The notes under the pieces are model-generated. The model saw only the letters and a program-made list of their open reading frames with translations, was not told the DNA's origin and ran no database searches. 64,000 bases of DNA from Bacteroidaceae bacterium (GTDB taxonomy: Bacteria; Bacteroidota; Bacteroidia; Bacteroidales; Bacteroidaceae). Location: the NCBI GenBank assembly GCA_017507105.1, contig JAFWBM010000003.1, forward strand, positions 17,317 through 81,316. Direction: 5' to 3'. Numbering within the stretch: position 1 is the stretch's first letter; each line of letters starts with the position of its first letter. A program made the position numbers and the translations under genes. This document shows, piece by piece, positions 60,938 to 64,000 of the stretch.

Positions 60938-62554
60938 ATGAACAAAACAATTCTATATCTGTGGTTTCTATTGCAGTTCATAATCGCCGGCACAATCACA
61001 GCGCAAGACAATCTGTCGGCATTATTGCCCATGCCATTAAAAGCAGAACAACGCGACGGCAGGTCATTTGAACTGAACAATGTAGGAGAGATAGAGTGCC
61101 AAATGAGCGACAGTCTATTTATCATCAATGAGCTTACAAACATAGTCAAGTATCGTACAGATATCGAATTGCCCGTAAAGGGTGGAAACAAAATAATAAT
61201 TAAGGAAGAGAGCAGTGCCCTTCCCGAGAGTTATAAAATAGATATCAGCAAAAAAAGAATAACAATAGAAGGTAGTCGTAGCGGAATATACTATGCACTA
61301 AAGACCTTCGATCAGATATTGCTTGGAGATGTAACCAACACTACAAATGGCAAAGTGGCACAAATATATATCGAAGATGCACCTCGCTATACCCATAGAG
61401 CTGTAATGCTCGATCCGGCACGCCATTTTTTACCTATCGAAGATATCAAGTTCTTTATTGACCAAATAGCAAAATACAAATACAACATATTGCAACTTCA
61501 CTTGACCGACGACCAGGGATGGCGCATTGAGATAAAAAGTCATCCGGCACTTACAAATATCGGAGCATTTCGCAATCCTAACGGCGGAAATAAAGGTCCC
61601 GATAACGGATACTACACACAAAAGCAATTGAAAGAGCTAGTAAATTATGCAGCAGCGCGTAACATCGAAATTATCCCCGAGTTAGATATTCCCGGTCACT
61701 CTGTAGCTATTTTAGCAGCCTATCCCCATTTAGGATGTTCATTCCGTCAAAACGAAAAAAAAGAAGTAGGACACACAACAAATATGATGATATGTGCCCA
61801 CAGTGAAGAGGCATACTGCGTATACGAAGATATAATAAGAGAAGTTGCACAAATATTTCCATCAAAGTTCATTCATTTGGGAGGTGACGAAGCTGCAGTC
61901 AATGAGAATTGGGCAAAGTGTGACGACTGTAAAGCTATGATGAAAAAAGCCGGATATGCCAAGCCATCCGATTTGATGAATATTTTTTTTGGTCGCATGC
62001 TCGATATTGTACATAAGAACAACAAAAAAGCCATCCTATGGTGTGAACTCGACAACATGTGGCCACCTGCAAACAACTACCTATTTCCCTACCCCAAAGA
62101 TGTTACATTAGTAACGTGGCGAAATGCACTCACTCCCAAATGTATTGAATTGACACGCATAAACGGTCATAATCTTATCATGGCACCGGGCGAACACACC
62201 TATCTCGACTATCCACAGTGGCACAACGACCTACCAGAGTTCAACAATTGGGGGATGCCTATCACAACCATTGAGCAGACATATAAATTAGACCCCAGCT
62301 ACAACCTACCAGCCGAAGAGCAACAACATATACAAGGCGTGATGGCAACAATGTGGGCCGAAGCTATCAAAGACATAAATCGCGTAAACTATATGTTCTT
62401 TCCGCGTGGACTTGCCATTGCCGAAGCAGGATGGAGTATAATGCAACAACGCAGTTGGGAGGGGTTCAAAAAGCGTCTAATGCCCAATCTTAACGACCTA
62501 ATGCGTAGCGGAGTATCATTCAGAGTACCATTTGAAATATCACCGCGTAGATAG
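60938..62554 (+). CDS. GH20 beta-N-acetylhexosaminidase
   Basis: A 538-residue exported hexosaminidase, the third GH20 in the window. It has a signal peptide (~1-22), a GH20b domain (~27-148) and a TIM barrel (~150-520) with LQLHLTDDQGWRIEI (186-200), LDIPGHSVA (249-257) and the catalytic Asp317-Glu318 in HLGGDEAAVNENW. It ends without a binding domain. The gene has its own promoter, and the RhuM-Fic gene 100 bases downstream is probably separate. The three GH20 proteins differ in length and flanking residues, so they likely have different substrates. Confidence 0.94.
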   Translation: MNKTILYLWFLLQFIIAGTITAQDNLSALLPMPLKAEQRDGRSFELNNVGEIECQMSDSLFIINELTNIVKYRTDIELPVKGGNKIIIKEESSALPESYKIDISKKRITIEGSRSGIYYALKTFDQILLGDVTNTTNGKVAQIYIEDAPRYTHRAVMLDPARHFLPIEDIKFFIDQIAKYKYNILQLHLTDDQGWRIEIKSHPALTNIGAFRNPNGGNKGPDNGYYTQKQLKELVNYAAARNIEIIPELDIPGHSVAILAAYPHLGCSFRQNEKKEVGHTTNMMICAHSEEAYCVYEDIIREVAQIFPSKFIHLGGDEAAVNENWAKCDDCKAMMKKAGYAKPSDLMNIFFGRMLDIVHKNNKKAILWCELDNMWPPANNYLFPYPKDVTLVTWRNALTPKCIELTRINGHNLIMAPGEHTYLDYPQWHNDLPEFNNWGMPITTIEQTYKLDPSYNLPAEEQQHIQGVMATMWAEAIKDINRVNYMFFPRGLAIAEAGWSIMQQRSWEGFKKRLMPNLNDLMRSGVSFRVPFEISPRR

Positions 62555-62655
62555 AAAGCATACTTAATAACTTTATCACCATCCTTTAAATATTAAAATG
62601 CAATAAAACGAATCATGTACCTTTACCCATTACCTTTTATGAATAAATAAGACCT

Positions 62656-63714
62656 ATGAGTACCGAAACACCAATACTTAACGAACATAACAAAGCGGAA
62701 TACCCTCCTATGCATAGCGAAGAGTTTGACGTATCACCAATTGTAATATACATAAGTGAAGACAATACGATTTCGCTTGATGTAAAATTGGAGAATGAAA
62801 CAGTGTGGCTTTCACAAGGTCAAATGGCATTACTTTTTGACACAGATAGAACATCCATACTGCGTCATATAAACAATGTGTATAAAATTGGAGAATTGGA
62901 AAGAGAATCAACCTGTGCAAAAATTGCACAAGTTCGAAAAGAGGGAAAACGACATGTTACACGTGAGATCCCATACTATAACCTTGACATGATAATATCT
63001 GTTGGTTATAGAGTAAACTCCATCAGAGGTACTCAGTTCCGAATTTGGGCAAATAGAGTGCTGAAAGACTACATTGTAAAAGGATATGCCATAAACGACA
63101 AGATAAGAATTGAGCATTACAACGAACTCAAAGATGTTGTCCGCTTGCTTGCACACACAGTCCATTCACAGGAAAAACTGACCGATGAACAATCAAAAGG
63201 ACTCTTCTCGGTTGTAAGCGACTATGTTTATGCTCTCGACACACTCGACCGTTACGATTACCAGCAACTGACGATAGAAAACATAACAAAGGAAGAACGC
63301 TTCCACGCGACATACGAGAATGCAATGGAAGCAATTCTGAGCCTCAAAGACAAATTCGGCGAGAGCAAATTGTTTGCAAATGAAAAAGACAACTCTTTCA
63401 AAAGTTCTATCGGGCAGATATATCAGACATTTGGTGGAGTAGAACTATACCCCAGCATTGAGGAGAAGGCTGCAATGCTACTCTACCTTGTAACGAAGAA
63501 CCACTCATTCAGCGACGGTAACAAACGCATCGCTGCAATGCTGTTCCTTTGGTTTATGGAGCGTAACGGAATACTCTACCGCCCAGACAGCAGCAAACGA
63601 ATAGCCGACAACACCCTTGTGGCCTTAACTCTTATGATTGCAGAGAGCCGCACCGAAGAGAAAGATATAATGGTAAAAGTAGTTGTAAACCTCATCAACC
63701 AACAAAACCAATAA
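62656..63714 (+). CDS. RhuM-type protein fused to a Fic/Doc domain
   Basis: A 352-residue protein. Residues ~25-160 are a RhuM domain (VWLSQGQMALLFDTDRTSILRHI, then YRVNSIRGTQFRIWANRVLKDYIVKGYAIN). The C-terminal part (~190-345) is a Fic/Doc domain with H283-S-F-S-D-G-N-K-R291, matching the Doc-like HxFxxGNKR motif with Lys where AMP-transferring Fic enzymes have Gly. A phosphotransferase-like or altered activity is thus possible. RhuM was named for a Salmonella pathogenicity-island gene, and homologues often sit in mobile or defence-related loci. A further ORF starts immediately after the stop. The N-terminal LNEH and PMHSEE motifs recur in that ORF. Confidence 0.88.
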   Translation: MSTETPILNEHNKAEYPPMHSEEFDVSPIVIYISEDNTISLDVKLENETVWLSQGQMALLFDTDRTSILRHINNVYKIGELERESTCAKIAQVRKEGKRHVTREIPYYNLDMIISVGYRVNSIRGTQFRIWANRVLKDYIVKGYAINDKIRIEHYNELKDVVRLLAHTVHSQEKLTDEQSKGLFSVVSDYVYALDTLDRYDYQQLTIENITKEERFHATYENAMEAILSLKDKFGESKLFANEKDNSFKSSIGQIYQTFGGVELYPSIEEKAAMLLYLVTKNHSFSDGNKRIAAMLFLWFMERNGILYRPDSSKRIADNTLVALTLMIAESRTEEKDIMVKVVVNLINQQNQ

Positions 63715-64000
63715 ATGGAAAAACCGGAATTAAACGAACATAAACAAAGTTGCGATTCAGCGAGTGCAGAAGACAAGCGTACTTGTATTATGCAGAGCGA
63801 CAGCAAGTTCGCCGAAGGCAAACAGGAGCGCGCGCCTATGCATAACGAAGAGCAAAATCACGAATTAAAAATGACAAAAGGCAAAACATATCGCTACGAT
63901 GATGAATTCAAAGCAAAAGCACGTGCTCATCAGTTCGCATTTAGGGAAAGAGAGTTGAACAATTACTACGACGAGAAGAACCCGCAAGTGATGCTTACTC
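63715..64000 (+). CDS. Unknown ORF directly after the RhuM-Fic gene (3' end outside window)
   Basis: An open frame of 95 codons runs from the ATG at 63715, which directly follows the RhuM-Fic TAA stop (no spacer), to the window edge without a stop. The first ~50 residues look disordered and repeat two motifs of the RhuM-Fic N-terminus: LNEH (residues 6-9) and PMHNEE (41-46). From residue ~54 (MTKGKTYRYDDEFKAKARAHQF) the sequence is charged and more protein-like; an internal ATG there could be the real start. I do not recognise a family in the visible part. Confidence 0.6.
   Translation, partial: MEKPELNEHKQSCDSASAEDKRTCIMQSDSKFAEGKQERAPMHNEEQNHELKMTKGKTYRYDDEFKAKARAHQFAFRERELNNYYDEKNPQVMLT

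Noticed and set aside
1..64000. tRNA, rRNA, CRISPR, integrase or insertion sequence
   Set aside because: None was recognised by eye on either strand; a tRNAscan-type and IS search would be needed to exclude short or degraded copies.

Overview
The window is a 64-kb stretch of a bacterial chromosome with the hallmarks of the order Bacteroidales (Bacteroidota). The evidence is: AT-rich intergenic DNA; -7 promoter boxes of the TAnnTTTG type with a TTG about 20 bases upstream; almost no Shine-Dalgarno sequences; many lipoproteins; a TonB-dependent receptor paired with a DUF4249 lipoprotein; a complete Bat (Bacteroides aerotolerance) operon; a long-tailed ribosomal protein S16; and a C10 protease with a type-9-secretion-like tail. 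I cannot assign a genus. No rRNA, tRNA, CRISPR array, transposase or integrase was recognised.

Layout. 0-2.2 kb: the end of an ABC-F ATPase gene, then ispE. 2.2-3.6 kb: a 1.4-kb gene-free stretch full of palindromes. 3.6-8.9 kb (minus strand): a surface lipoprotein with a long hairpin-forming leader, galE, a type I asparaginase and a secreted C10 protease. 8.9-12.4 kb (minus): a purine-salvage cluster of xpt, an NCS2 permease and a PurF-like protein lacking the catalytic cysteine. 12.7-18.3 kb (plus): a DUF362 iron-sulfur protein, a LicD-like transferase, rpsP, and an overlapping pair made of a nucleotidyltransferase-aminotransferase fusion and an opine-dehydrogenase-like enzyme. 18.4-21.7 kb (plus): envelope proteins, led by an S41 protease homologue that has lost both catalytic residues. 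21.7-27 kb (minus): a TonB C-terminal-domain protein and a GH20-GH84 hexosaminidase pair. 27.5-29 kb (plus): threonine aldolase and a prolyl-tRNA deacylase-like protein. 29-38.2 kb (minus): moxR, DUF58, a BatD-like protein, batA, batB, batC, batD, batE and a PAP2 phosphatase. 38.3-43.8 kb (minus): lepA, ftsY, rimO, an HU protein and a membrane-anchored HU-LysM protein. 44-51 kb (minus): an AsmA-like protein, the TonB receptor/DUF4249 pair and an unknown lipoprotein. 51.2-57.6 kb (minus): ettA, an aminotransferase with a second GH20, and a YhhQ-type transporter with an overlapping radical SAM gene. 57.7-64 kb (plus): an M3 peptidase, a C_GCAxxG_C_C protein, a small winged-helix protein, a third GH20, a RhuM-Fic protein and the start of one more ORF.

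How the genes work together. Several loci read as small pathways: purine salvage (transport plus phosphoribosylation), release of N-acetylhexosamine from host or microbial glycans (three GH20 and one GH84), membrane-protein targeting and translation quality (lepA, ftsY, rimO, ettA), and envelope stress or assembly (Bat operon). The loci most likely to hold undescribed biology are the cytidylyltransferase-like/aminotransferase fusion with its opine-dehydrogenase-like partner near a LicD homologue, the radical SAM/YhhQ pair (possible queuine salvage), the HU-membrane-LysM protein, and the RhuM-Fic locus at the right edge.
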